Shown one piece after another: positions 8,831 to 17,290 of a DNA stretch of 64,000 nucleotides (the first letter of the stretch is position 1; every line of letters begins with the position of its first letter). The notes beneath the pieces are model-generated. The model was not told the DNA's origin, searched no databases, and saw only the letters and a list, made by a program, of their open reading frames with translations. A program made the position numbers and the translations under genes. The stretch is from NCBI RefSeq assembly GCF_004005495.1, contig NZ_RZYA01000011.1:1-64000 (forward strand). The letters are read 5' to 3'. Source of the stretch: Streptomyces antnestii (GTDB lineage: Bacteria > Actinomycetota > Actinomycetes > Streptomycetales > Streptomycetaceae).

Positions 8831-9478
8831 ATGTCCTTCGTCCCCGCCGACCCGACCGTGCTGCACCCGATGCCGGGGCAGTCACGTGTCGTGCTGCTCA
8901 AGCCGCTGGTCACCTCGCCGCTGATCGAGGTGGGCGAGTTCTCGTACTACGACGACCCGGACGACCCGACCGCGTTCGAGACGCGGAACGTGCTGTACCA
9001 CTACGGGCCGGAGAAGCTGGTCATCGGCAGGTTCTGCGCCCTGGGTGAGGGCGTGCGGTTCATCATGAACGGCGCCAACCACCGTATGGACGGCCCGTCG
9101 ACGTTCCCCTTCCCCATCATGGGTGGTTCGTGGGCGGACCACTTCGACCTCGTCAGCGGGCTGCCCGGCAGGGGCGACACGGTGGTCGGCAACGACGTGT
9201 GGTTCGGCTACCGGACCACGGTGATGCCCGGCGTACGCATCGGGCACGGGGCGGTCATCGCCTCGGGCTCCGTGGTCGTCGACGACGTGCCCGACTACGG
9301 CATCGTCGGCGGCAACCCGGCGAAACTCATCCGCCGCCGCTACTCCGACGCCGACGTCGACCGCCTCCTGGCGCTCGCGTGGTGGGACTGGCCCGCGGAG
9401 CACCTCACCGAGCACATCCGCACCGTCATGTCCGGCAGCGTCGACGCCCTGGAGGCGGCGGCGCCCAAGCCGCGGTAG
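8831..9478 (+). CDS. CatB/Vat-like hexapeptide-repeat O-acetyltransferase
   Basis: The 215-residue protein belongs to the trimeric left-handed beta-helix acyltransferases that acetylate chloramphenicol or virginiamycin-type antibiotics. Diagnostic parts are FSYYDDP near the start, the catalytic-His segment FIMNGANHRMDG and the pocket segment STFPFPIMGG. Hexapeptide coils (IGHGAVIASGSVVVDDVPDYGIVGGNPAKLI, in two overlapping turns) precede a C-terminal WWDWPAEHL helix. All of these are preserved. A GAGGAAG site precedes the ATG. It could give streptogramin/chloramphenicol resistance or act on an unknown hydroxyl acceptor. It is transcribed alone from a promoter region with a strong palindrome array. 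Confidence 0.85.
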   Translation: MSFVPADPTVLHPMPGQSRVVLLKPLVTSPLIEVGEFSYYDDPDDPTAFETRNVLYHYGPEKLVIGRFCALGEGVRFIMNGANHRMDGPSTFPFPIMGGSWADHFDLVSGLPGRGDTVVGNDVWFGYRTTVMPGVRIGHGAVIASGSVVVDDVPDYGIVGGNPAKLIRRRYSDADVDRLLALAWWDWPAEHLTEHIRTVMSGSVDALEAAAPKPR

Positions 9479-9514
9479 CCCGGCCGGGGGGCCGGGGAGT
9501 CCGTCTCTACGTCT

Positions 9515-10177
9515 CTACTTGCCCAGTTCGGCGGCGCGGGCCGTGCGGCGGGCGAACACGCTGTGCCGCCTCTCCTCCATCTCGCGCAGCGCCTCCTTGC
9601 GTTCGCGCCGGGCGAGGCGGTCGAGGTAGGTGCGGCCGTGGAGGTGGTCCGTCTCGTGCTGGAGGCAGCGCGCGAAGTACCCCCTGCCTTCGATCACCAG
9701 CGGGTTGCCGTCCTTGTCCTGCCCCCGGACGACGGCTTGGTCCGGGCGGGCCACGACCTTGTAGGGCCCGGGGACCGACAGGCAGCCCTCCGACTCCTCG
9801 ACCAGGACGCGCCGCGCGGCGGGCAGTTCGTCGAGGACGGGGTTCGCGATGTGTCCCACGTGGCGCACGCCCCAGTCGTCGGTGATGTCCCACACGAACA
9901 ACTGGAGGTCCACGTCGACCTGATTGGCCGCGATGGCCGCGCCGTCCGCGATCGCGTTCGTGGCGAACATGTCGTCGATCAGCCGCGCCAGCTCGGGCGT
10001 GCCGAACTGTGTGACCTCGCGGCAGCGCCGGCTGAGGATGTCCTCGCCGACGACCGTGATCCGGCGCACCGTTCCCCGCGCGACCTCCGGCGCGGGTGTG
10101 GGGTACGAGTCCACCGGGACGCCCTGCACCCGCACTCGACGGTCCCGTGATGCTCCGTCATCGAACTGAACAGTCAT
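9515..10177 (-). CDS. def: Peptide deformylase
   Basis: The 220-residue metalloenzyme removes the N-formyl group from nascent proteins. Motif 2 EGCLSVP and motif 3 QHETDHLHG supply the Cys and two His metal ligands and catalytic Glu. Motif 1 is a variant (GAAIAANQ instead of G-x-G-x-A-A-x-Q). The N-terminal 40 residues extend beyond a minimal PDF. Streptomyces genomes normally hold several PDFs, and this one stands alone rather than beside fmt, so it is probably an accessory copy. Convergent with the acetyltransferase gene. Confidence 0.9.
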   Translation of the reverse strand: MTVQFDDGASRDRRVRVQGVPVDSYPTPAPEVARGTVRRITVVGEDILSRRCREVTQFGTPELARLIDDMFATNAIADGAAIAANQVDVDLQLFVWDITDDWGVRHVGHIANPVLDELPAARRVLVEESEGCLSVPGPYKVVARPDQAVVRGQDKDGNPLVIEGRGYFARCLQHETDHLHGRTYLDRLARRERKEALREMEERRHSVFARRTARAAELGK

Positions 10178-10348
10178 GGGTGTTGATGCCTCCCGCGCGA
10201 CGGACTCGACCCAGATCTTCGCAAAGTAGCAATGCTACGTGACAGTGTGGGCCGTTGATCAACTACCCTGCCTGCGACCGCAGTCGCAGACGATGCATCG
10301 CGGTACCCCGGCTCCCCAGCGGCATATCCCGAGAGATGCGGTCCTCAG

Positions 10349-11116
10349 ATGCGATCCGACCTGCGCGAAGACACCCTCGTCCACGCCGCCCCCGGCGTTC
10401 ACCTGGTGCACGGCAGCAACACGAACTGGGTCATCCTGAGCGAGGGCGACGCCGTCACGCTCATCGACAGCGGCTACCCCGGCGACCGGCAGCAGGTCCT
10501 CGACTCACTGGCCGCGACGGGCCACTCCCCCGAGGCCGTGACGGCGGTCCTGCTCACCCACGCGCACAACGACCACCTCGGCAACGCCGAGTACCTCAGC
10601 CACACCTTCGGCGCCCCCGTGTACGCCCACACCGCCGAAGTACCGCACGCCCGGCGCGAGTTCCTGCACCAGGTCTCGATCGGCCAGGTCCTGCGCAACA
10701 GCTGGCGCCCCGGCGTCATCCCGTGGGCCGTCCATGCCCTGCGCTCCGGCGGCACCGCGGACGCCCGCGTCAACCGGCCCGCGCCGTTCCCCACCAAGGG
10801 CGCCCTCGACCTGCCGGGCCGCCCCGTACCGGTCCACACCCCCGGGCACACCGCCGGCCACTGCGTCTACCACCTGCCCGGCGCGGGCGTCGTCATCTCC
10901 GGCGACGCCCTCGTCACCGGCCACCCCACGTCCCGCACGCGGGGGCCCCAGCTCCTGCCCGCCATGTTCGACACGGACCGTGCCCGCACCCTCGCCTCCC
11001 TCGACATCATCGAGAAGCTCGCGGGAGACATCCTGCTGCCCGGCCACGGCCCGGTGCACCACGGCTCCGTCGCCGAGGCCGCCCGCACGGCACGCGAACG
11101 CGCGACTTCTTCGTAA
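10349..11116 (+). CDS. MBL-fold metallo-hydrolase
   Basis: The 255-residue protein is a metallo-beta-lactamase-fold hydrolase. Metal ligands are H71, H73, D75 and H76 in the THAHNDHLG motif, followed by PGHTAGH, GDALVTGH and PGHGP. Together they form a complete binuclear site of the glyoxalase II/lactonase-like type. There is no signal peptide, so it acts in the cytoplasm. The start at 10349 is the best in-frame ATG, though its ribosome site is weak. The substrate is unknown. It lies divergent from the deformylase gene. Confidence 0.8.
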   Translation: MRSDLREDTLVHAAPGVHLVHGSNTNWVILSEGDAVTLIDSGYPGDRQQVLDSLAATGHSPEAVTAVLLTHAHNDHLGNAEYLSHTFGAPVYAHTAEVPHARREFLHQVSIGQVLRNSWRPGVIPWAVHALRSGGTADARVNRPAPFPTKGALDLPGRPVPVHTPGHTAGHCVYHLPGAGVVISGDALVTGHPTSRTRGPQLLPAMFDTDRARTLASLDIIEKLAGDILLPGHGPVHHGSVAEAARTARERATSS

Positions 11117-11132
11117 GGCGCAAGGCCCCGGC

Positions 11133-11927
11133 TCAGCCCCTCGTGCCGGAGCGCCGCCTCGCCGCGTACACGCCGGCACCCAGGGCACCGGCCACCAGCG
11201 CGGTGCCCGCGATCAGCTGGGTCGCGTCGAGCCGGGAGAGGCTGCCACCGACACCGGCCTGTACGCCCTGCCGCACGGGTGCCGGGGTGGCGCCGCCGCC
11301 CGAGATGGTGAGCGTCGTCGTGCCCCGCTCCCCCTTGCACTCGAACGTCACGGTGTACCGGGCGCCCGGCTTCGCGTCGGGAAAGACGGTGGCCGTGGCC
11401 GAACGTCCCGCGGTGAGCGTGACGTCGTCGAAGACCGGCGCCGTGACACGCACGGTCGGCGCCTCGCACCCGGTGGCGTTGAGGGTGACCGTCCCGCCGG
11501 GGGACACGGTCGTCGGCGAGACCGTGAAACCGAACGAGGTGATGTTGTGGCCACTGCCCTCATCACGACCACCGTCACCGGAACCCCAGTCATTGCGACC
11601 ACTGCTGCTCGGGCCGATGCCGCTCGGGCTACTGTCATTACGGCCGCTGTCGGCCTGGCCGGTGTCACTACGGCCACTGTCGGTCGGGCTGATATCGCTC
11701 GGAGTGATGTCGCTCGGACTGATGTCGCTCAGGCCACGGTCACTGCGACCGCTGTCGGCCTGACCCGTGTCACTGCGGCCGCCGCCGCTCAGGCCACTGT
11801 CGCTGCGACTGCTGTCAGTCTGGCCACCGTCGCCGATGCCCGCGTCGTCCGCCAGGGCCGCCGGGGCGGTCACGGACAGTACGGCGGCGGCGAACAGTGC
11901 CGCGGAAGCAATACGTATGGAACGCAA
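11133..11927 (-). CDS. Secreted Ser/Asp-repeat surface protein with C-terminal membrane anchor
   Basis: The 264-residue protein has a Sec signal peptide (1-26, cleavage after ALA). A low-complexity Ser/Asp/Gly region at about 28-125 is built from short degenerate units such as SDSGR, SDIS and SDTG. The segment RSDTGQADSGR occurs twice, encoded near 11641-11673 and 11746-11778. A beta-sandwich of about 80 residues (FTVSPTTVSPGGTVTLNATGC) follows. A hydrophobic helix and the basic tail YAARRRSGTRG end the protein. This is a stalk-plus-domain-plus-anchor layout without a sortase motif. The repeat also makes the opposite strand open, but only this strand has signal and anchor. Function unknown. 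Confidence 0.75.
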   Translation of the reverse strand: MRSIRIASAALFAAAVLSVTAPAALADDAGIGDGGQTDSSRSDSGLSGGGRSDTGQADSGRSDRGLSDISPSDITPSDISPTDSGRSDTGQADSGRNDSSPSGIGPSSSGRNDWGSGDGGRDEGSGHNITSFGFTVSPTTVSPGGTVTLNATGCEAPTVRVTAPVFDDVTLTAGRSATATVFPDAKPGARYTVTFECKGERGTTTLTISGGGATPAPVRQGVQAGVGGSLSRLDATQLIAGTALVAGALGAGVYAARRRSGTRG

Positions 11928-12066
11928 GGTGAATCCCTCCAGGTCGCAAGGGGCACACCACGGGATGCGTCCGTGATATCCATATTCGGCAGAAATGCCC
12001 CTTGCCCGCAGGGAACGCTAGGTTCGGCGCCGGGCGGCAGCGACCCGGGCGCCGCCGAACGGAGCA

Positions 12067-12105
12067 CCCGTGGCCGGTGCCCTACGAGAGGGCACCGGCC
12101 ACGGG
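12067..12105 (-). terminator. Strong hairpin terminator after the M13 peptidase gene
   Basis: Perfect 17-bp arms at 12067-12083 and 12089-12105 (inner part GGCCGGTGCCCT) surround the 5-nt loop ACGAG. It lies 33 bp past the peptidase stop on the minus strand and is one of the most stable stems in the window. Confidence 0.75.
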
Positions 12106-12138
12106 GGTGACACGGATCGGTCGGGCGCTACCGGCCGG

Positions 12139-14103
12139 CTACCAGATGCGCACGCGGTCCGCCGGGTCGAGCCACAGGCCGTCGCCGACAGCCGTGCCGA
12201 ACGCGTCGTGGAACTCGTCGAGGTTGCGCACGATGTTCGCCCGGAACTCCGGCGGCGAGTGCGGGTCGATGGTCAGGTACTGCTGCTCCTGCTCCTTGCG
12301 CCGCTTGGTGCGCCAGCAGTAGGCCCAGTTGAGGAACAGCCGCTGGGAACCGGTGGTGGCGCCGTGCTCCGGCGTCGGGGTGTCCCCGAGCGAGATGACG
12401 TACGCCTTGTGGCCGATGGTGAGGCCGCCCAGGTCGCCGATGTTCTCGCCGACGGTCAGCGCGCCGTTGACGGTCTCGCCGGGCAGGTTGCGCGGCGAGA
12501 AGCCGTCGTACTGCTCGATGAGGGCCTTCGACTTGGCCTCGAACGACGTCTTGTCGGAAGCGGTCCACCAGTCGTTCAGGTTGCCCGCGCCGTCGTACTG
12601 TGCGCCCTGGTCGTCGAAGCCGTGGCCGATCTCGTGGCCGATCACGGAACCGATGCCGCCGTAGTTCTCGGCCGCCTCGGCGTCGGGCGAGAAGAACGGC
12701 TTCTGCAGGATGCCCGCGGGGAAGCAGATCTCGTTCGTGCCCGGGTTGTAGTACGCGTTCACCGTCTGCGGCAGCATGAACCACTCGTCGCGGTCGACCG
12801 GCGAACCGATCTTGGCGAGCTCGCGGTCCGTCTCGAACGCCGTCGCCGCGTGCACGTTGCCGAGCAGGTCGTCGGGGGTGACGTGGAGCGCGGAGTAGTC
12901 GCGGAACTTGTCCGGGTAGCCGATCTTGGGGCGGAACGTGGCGAGCTTCTCGTACGCCCGTTCCTTCGTCTCGTCGGTCATCCAGTCGAGCTGGGCGATC
13001 GACTGGCGGTAGGCCTCGAGGAGGTTGGCGACGAGCTCGTCCATCATCGCCTTGGAGGCCGGCGGGAAGTGCCGGGCCACGTACTCCTTGCCGACGGCCT
13101 CGCCCATCGCGCCCTCGACGAACGCGACGGCACGCTTCCAGCGGGCGCGCAGCTCCGGGGTGCCGTTGAGCGTTCGCCCGTAGAAGTCGAAGTTGTTCTG
13201 GACGAAGTCGTCCGAGAGGTACGGGGCGGAGGCGCGCAGCAGGCGCACGAGCGTCCAGTCGCGCCACTGCTCGACGGGGAACTCGGTCAGGACCTGGGAG
13301 AGGTGCGAGAAGTACGACGGCTGCCGCACGCAGGTCTCGGCGATGGTCGCGTCGGTCCCGCCGAACCCGGCGGCGTACCCGTGCCAGTCGAACTCGGGCG
13401 CGAGGGCCTTCAGGTCGTCGAGGGTGGTGAGGTTGTACGTCTTCTGGACGTCGCGGGTCTCGGCCCGCTCCCAGTGCCCCTCGGCCAGCCTGGCCTCGAT
13501 GGCGAGGACCGTCCGGGCGGCGCCGGCCGGGTCGGCGTGCTCGGCGAGCGTCAGGAGGTCGGTGAGGTAGCTGAGGTACTTGTCGCGGATCTCGGCGAAC
13601 TTGTCCTCGCGGTAGTACGACTCGTCGGGCAGGCCGAGGCCGCCCTGGACGATGTTCACGAGGTAGCGGTCGGAGTTGCGGTCGTCGGTGTCGACGTACG
13701 AGCCGAAGAGGCCGGAGCCGCCGACGCGCTCCAGGCGGCCGAGGAACGCGGCGAGGGCGCGGAGGTCGCCGATGGCCGCGATCTCGTCGATCAGCGGGCG
13801 CACCGGCGCGAGGCCGAGCGCGGCGATGGCCCGCTCGTCCATGAAGGACGCGTAGAGCGCGGCGATCTTCCGTGCCTCACCGCTGTCGGCCGAGGCCGCC
13901 CCGGCTCCCGCCGCGAGTTCCTCGATGATCGCCTTGACCTGCTCCTCGGCGGTGTCGGCGAGCTGCACGAAGGGGCCCCAGCTCGAGCGGTCCTCGGGGA
14001 TCGGCTCGGTGTCCAGCCAGTGACCGTTGACGTGGCCGAACAGATCGTCCTGCGGTCGGATCTCGGGGTTCATTCCCGGGCGGGCGTCATCAAGAATGCT
14101 CAT
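12139..14103 (-). CDS. M13 family zinc metallopeptidase (neprilysin/PepO type)
   Basis: The 654-residue endopeptidase has the substrate-binding NAYYNPGTNEI (about 446-456), the zinc motif HEIGH (about 489-493) in GHEIGHGFDDQG, and the downstream ENIGDLGG motif carrying the third ligand Glu. It ends in PADRVRIW, matching the usual C-terminal CRVW-type end of the family. There is no signal peptide (MSILDDARPGMNPEI), so it is a cytoplasmic PepO-like oligopeptidase, as in other actinobacteria. Length is normal. It is monocistronic with its own terminator. Confidence 0.93.
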   Translation of the reverse strand: MSILDDARPGMNPEIRPQDDLFGHVNGHWLDTEPIPEDRSSWGPFVQLADTAEEQVKAIIEELAAGAGAASADSGEARKIAALYASFMDERAIAALGLAPVRPLIDEIAAIGDLRALAAFLGRLERVGGSGLFGSYVDTDDRNSDRYLVNIVQGGLGLPDESYYREDKFAEIRDKYLSYLTDLLTLAEHADPAGAARTVLAIEARLAEGHWERAETRDVQKTYNLTTLDDLKALAPEFDWHGYAAGFGGTDATIAETCVRQPSYFSHLSQVLTEFPVEQWRDWTLVRLLRASAPYLSDDFVQNNFDFYGRTLNGTPELRARWKRAVAFVEGAMGEAVGKEYVARHFPPASKAMMDELVANLLEAYRQSIAQLDWMTDETKERAYEKLATFRPKIGYPDKFRDYSALHVTPDDLLGNVHAATAFETDRELAKIGSPVDRDEWFMLPQTVNAYYNPGTNEICFPAGILQKPFFSPDAEAAENYGGIGSVIGHEIGHGFDDQGAQYDGAGNLNDWWTASDKTSFEAKSKALIEQYDGFSPRNLPGETVNGALTVGENIGDLGGLTIGHKAYVISLGDTPTPEHGATTGSQRLFLNWAYCWRTKRRKEQEQQYLTIDPHSPPEFRANIVRNLDEFHDAFGTAVGDGLWLDPADRVRIW

Positions 14104-14153
14104 CGAGGCAGCTTATGCGAGGCGGGGCCGCGGCGGCATCGTCGCGACAGCGG

Positions 14154-14687
14154 TCACCGGGGTGCGCGCGTCGCCCTGACGTCGAGCCGTACGGTCAGAC
14201 GGCGGCCGGCCATGCCCTTCGCCGCGGTCACGCCGAACGCGTACCGGTCGACGACGGCCCGCCCCAGGACCGTCAGCCGGGGCCCGTCCACCGCCACGGA
14301 GTCGACCGTCACGTCGACGGGCCCGGTGACTCCCCGAACGGTCAGCTCCCCCTTCAGGACGGCCCCGCCGGGACCCACCTCCACGCCCTCGCCGACGAAG
14401 GCGATCTCGGGGTGGGTGGCCACGTCGAGGTAGTCGCCCGACCTGACGTGCTCGTCGCGGCGCCGCACGCCCGAGTCGAAGGTGGCGGCACCGATCCTCA
14501 CCTCCACCGTGGACTTCACGGCAGGTCCGGCCACGTCGATCCGCCCCCGCCCGATCCGGAAGCTGCCCCGCACCGGGATCAGTCCGAAGACCGAACGGGT
14601 ACGGAAGTTCACGCTCGACGCCACCGGATCGATCTCGTACGTGCCGCACTCCGGCACGGGATGCTCTCCCGCGTGCGATGCCACCAT
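14154..14687 (-). CDS. YceI family protein
   Basis: The 177-residue protein is a lipocalin-like beta-barrel of the YceI family, which binds polyisoprenoid or amphiphilic ligands. The family signature runs from GTYEIDPVASSVNFRTR through VRGSFRIGRGRIDV to the closing strand RLTVRLDVRA. It has no signal peptide, so it is probably cytoplasmic. It shares orientation with the M13 gene, with 50 bp between them, and could be upstream in the same transcript. Confidence 0.85.
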   Translation of the reverse strand: MVASHAGEHPVPECGTYEIDPVASSVNFRTRSVFGLIPVRGSFRIGRGRIDVAGPAVKSTVEVRIGAATFDSGVRRRDEHVRSGDYLDVATHPEIAFVGEGVEVGPGGAVLKGELTVRGVTGPVDVTVDSVAVDGPRLTVLGRAVVDRYAFGVTAAKGMAGRRLTVRLDVRATRAPR

Positions 14688-15021
14688 GGCCCCCTGTCGG
14701 TCTCGTCGCCGCCACCTCGGCGGCTGACCTCAGCATGTCGCGGGGGCGGTGGGGTGCGGCAGAGCGGGATGTCGTCGCCCGGCCGGTACAAATGTCACTG
14801 CCGTGCGGGTGCCCGGGGTGGTGGTTCCGCGGTGGTTCCGCCTCCAACGGGCTTCCCACGTATGGGTGTTCCACCGTTGGGGTGGGGTCGTACACGGTGT
14901 CACCCCACCTGCACTGCGCAGGGGCAATGCGCCGAAGGACCGTGCACGAGTGTGTGTGGTGTGAGTACCCTTCGGCACCAACACACCAACACAGCCCCAC
15001 ATCCACAGGAAGCGGGCAGTC
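14688..15021. other. Divergent intergenic region
   Basis: No gene is supported in these 334 bases between YceI (minus) and the coiled-coil protein (plus). It contains a short direct duplication of GGTGGTTCCGC near 14819-14840. A T/G-rich stretch with GTGTGTGTGGTGTGAGTACCC-like composition follows near 14947-14970. An AGGAAG ribosome site precedes 15022. It presumably holds the two opposing promoters. Confidence 0.5.
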
Positions 15022-15651
15022 ATGACGGACGCCAACACTCTCAAGTCCCAGTACTCCGCACAGGTAGAGGCGGACCTCGAGCGCAACGCCAAGGAGCAGG
15101 AGCGCATCACCGCCGAAGTGGCCGCCCTTCAGGAGCAGCTGCGGACGCTCGACCACGACCGCACCCTGCTGGTGGGGATGCGTGAGGCGCTCTCGGTGCC
15201 GGGCGCCGCCCCGGTGGCCGAGGAGACACCTGCCGCCGCGCTTCCCAAGGCACGTAAGCCGAAGGATGAGAGCGCGGCGCCCAAGCAGCGTGCGAAGAAG
15301 GCCGCGGCGGGCAAGAAGGCCGCCCCCGCGAAGAAGGCACCGGCCGCCGCGCAGCCCCGGCAGGCGGGGACGCCCACGCTGCGGGAGCTGGTCCTGACCC
15401 TGCTCACCGCGAGCACCGAGCCGCGCTCGGCGGCCGAGGTCACCACGACGCTCGGCGAGAGCCACCCGGAGCGCAAGGCGGGCGGCACCGTCGTGCGCAA
15501 CACCCTCGAGTCGCTCGTGGCCCGCGGCCAGGCCGAGCGCACCAAGCAGAACAAGTCCGTGTTCTACACCGCCCTTCCGGCCGCCGCAAAGGACTCGGGC
15601 AAGGACACGTCCAAGGACACCGTCGAGGAGGCCGCCACGGCCGGCGCGTGA
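15022..15651 (+). CDS. Coiled-coil / Lys-Ala-rich / winged-helix-like protein
   Basis: The 209-residue protein has three parts. Residues 1-60 form a heptad-like coiled coil (DLERNAKEQERITAEVAAL). Residues about 70-115 are Lys/Ala/Pro-rich like bacterial histone-H1-type tails (AKKAAAGKKAAPAKKAPAAA). Residues about 115-185 look like a winged helix (LRELVLTLLTASTEPRSAAEV, then NTLESLVARGQAERTKQ). The tail suggests nonspecific DNA binding and the winged helix a BlaI/H1-like fold. A nucleoid-associated or regulatory role is inference. It is conserved in style with streptomycete hypothetical proteins. An AGGAAG site supports the start. Confidence 0.7.
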   Translation: MTDANTLKSQYSAQVEADLERNAKEQERITAEVAALQEQLRTLDHDRTLLVGMREALSVPGAAPVAEETPAAALPKARKPKDESAAPKQRAKKAAAGKKAAPAKKAPAAAQPRQAGTPTLRELVLTLLTASTEPRSAAEVTTTLGESHPERKAGGTVVRNTLESLVARGQAERTKQNKSVFYTALPAAAKDSGKDTSKDTVEEAATAGA

Positions 15652-15814
15652 CGGGTGGCGAGCGCCTGGCACACAGGTGCGGGTGAGGTCACACCGCCGG
15701 GGCGGTGGTTCCGTGGCTGACGTGCACACCCATGGCCCGCCCCCCGTAAGCGAGTTCAGGGCGCACGATTAATGTCATGCGCACCAACTCGGCGAACTGA
15801 CCAGGGAGCGCACC

Positions 15815-16207
15815 ATGCAGGCATTCCGCAAGGCCGTCGAAGCGAACGACCACGACGCGATCGAGGCCCTTCTGGCCGAGAACGTCGTGTTCACCAGCCC
15901 GGTCGCCTTCCGCCCCTACCCGGGCAAGGCCATCACCGCAGCGATCCTGCGGGGTGTCTCGCGGGTCTTCGAGGACTTCCGCTACGTACGGGAGATCACC
16001 AGCGCCGACGGCCGCGACCACGCCCTGGTCTTCGTCGCCCGCGTCGGGGACCGCGAGATCAACGGCTGCGACTTCCTCCACCTCGACGAGGACGGGCTCA
16101 TCGACGACTTCACGGTCATGGTGCGCCCGCTGTCCGGGGCGGAGGCCCTGTCCGCCGCCATGGGCGCGCAGTTCGAGCGCATCCGGGAGGAGGCCGCGGG
16201 CGCGTAG
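15815..16207 (+). CDS. Nuclear transport factor 2-like / SnoaL-fold protein
   Basis: The 130-residue protein has the NTF2 cone fold. It opens with FRKAVEANDHDAIEALLAEN, followed by VVFTSPVAFRPYPGK, and ends in strands containing the acidic DEDGLIDDFTVMVRP. The family includes steroid isomerases, polyketide cyclases and stress proteins, and nothing here fixes the substrate. The ATG at 15815 follows AGGGAG. It stands alone, convergent with the LysR gene. Confidence 0.75.
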   Translation: MQAFRKAVEANDHDAIEALLAENVVFTSPVAFRPYPGKAITAAILRGVSRVFEDFRYVREITSADGRDHALVFVARVGDREINGCDFLHLDEDGLIDDFTVMVRPLSGAEALSAAMGAQFERIREEAAGA

Positions 16208-16250
16208 GCCCACGCAACAGCCGAGTGGCCGGCGCGAGGGCCTTCCCGGA

Positions 16251-17213
16251 TCACCAGTCCCGGCCCGACTCCAGGAGCCGGTCGCGGACGAGCGCCACGT
16301 GCGGGTTGTCCGCCGTGCCCGGGCGCTGGACGAGGTAGCCGGTGTTGAAGGGTGGGTCCTCCGGGTCGTGGAGGAGGACCAGCTCCCCGGACGCCAGCGG
16401 GTCGCGGCACAGATAGCGCGGCAGCACGCTGAACCCCGCCCCGGCCGCCACGGCGGACAGGACGCCGCGCAGATCGGGCACGGTGACGGCGGCCTTGCAG
16501 GTCAGGCGTCTGCCGAAGACATGGCGCCAGTACCGGCGGGCGATCGGCAGGTCCTCCGCGTAGCTGACGAGCGGGACGGTGTGCAGCGCTCCGGGTCCTT
16601 CGTCGGCGATCCGCTCCGGGCCACCGACGCGGTCCGCCCAGGAGGGCGCGGCCACGAGGACGAACTCCTCGTCGGCGAGGGGCACCGACGTGAGGCTGCG
16701 GCCGCGGGGCCGGGCGGTGGCGATGACGAGGTCGTGCCGGCCGGTGCGCAGTTCCTCGAGGAGCGGGTCGGTCAGGCCCGTGGTGACCCGCAGCCGCACA
16801 CCCTTCTCGACGAGCGGCGCGAGGGCCGGCAGGACGCGGTGGCACAGCAGCTCGGCCGGGCCCGCCAGGTGGACGGGCTCGCCCGTGGCGTCCGTACCGT
16901 CTCCGCCCGTGACGGCCGACAGTGCGTCGAGGGGGTCGACGACCCGGGACGCGAGCTCGTCCGCGAACGGTGAGGGGGCGACGCCGCGCGGCAGCCGCTC
17001 GAACAGTTCCCGGTCCAGTTGCCGCTCCAGCGCGCGGATCTGCGTCGTGACGGTGGGCTGCGACAGGCCGAGCAGTCGCGCGGCCGCGGTGAAGGACCCC
17101 GACCGGTACACCGCGAGGAAGGTGCGCAGCAGATTCAGGTCCGGCGGACCCGCGTGCGCCGTCCGGCCTATTCCCGGAGACTCATTCGAATCCCTATTTC
17201 TCATATGGGCCAC
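16251..17213 (-). CDS. LysR family transcriptional regulator
   Basis: The 320-residue regulator has an N-terminal winged HTH (about 25-85, core AAARLLGLSQPTVTTQIRAL) and a LysR periplasmic-fold effector domain (about 105-310). The N-terminal 22 residues before the HTH are extra. The start is taken as GTG 17213; an in-frame ATG at 17204 is an alternative. It is divergent from the DJ-1/PfpI gene across 77 bp containing three CCTAT repeats, the usual LysR set-up for controlling a neighbour. The inducer is unknown. Confidence 0.88.
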   Translation of the reverse strand: MAHMRNRDSNESPGIGRTAHAGPPDLNLLRTFLAVYRSGSFTAAARLLGLSQPTVTTQIRALERQLDRELFERLPRGVAPSPFADELASRVVDPLDALSAVTGGDGTDATGEPVHLAGPAELLCHRVLPALAPLVEKGVRLRVTTGLTDPLLEELRTGRHDLVIATARPRGRSLTSVPLADEEFVLVAAPSWADRVGGPERIADEGPGALHTVPLVSYAEDLPIARRYWRHVFGRRLTCKAAVTVPDLRGVLSAVAAGAGFSVLPRYLCRDPLASGELVLLHDPEDPPFNTGYLVQRPGTADNPHVALVRDRLLESGRDW

Positions 17214-17290
17214 CCTATTAGATTCCTATGGCAGACCCGTCCTACGGTCGGTGCCATCGCCCACCGACCGCACCTTCGGAGCACGTCACC

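Noticed and set aside
11641..11927. Plus-strand open frame with MSLRP/LSL-like repeats opposite the Ser/Asp-rich protein
   Set aside because: The repeats are the reverse of the real SD-rich coding repeat. The minus strand has signal, beta domain and anchor.
12070..14433. Long plus-strand open frame opposite the M13 peptidase
   Set aside because: The opposite strand has the complete M13 zinc site; this frame reads as Val/Arg/Gly-rich sequence with no domain.
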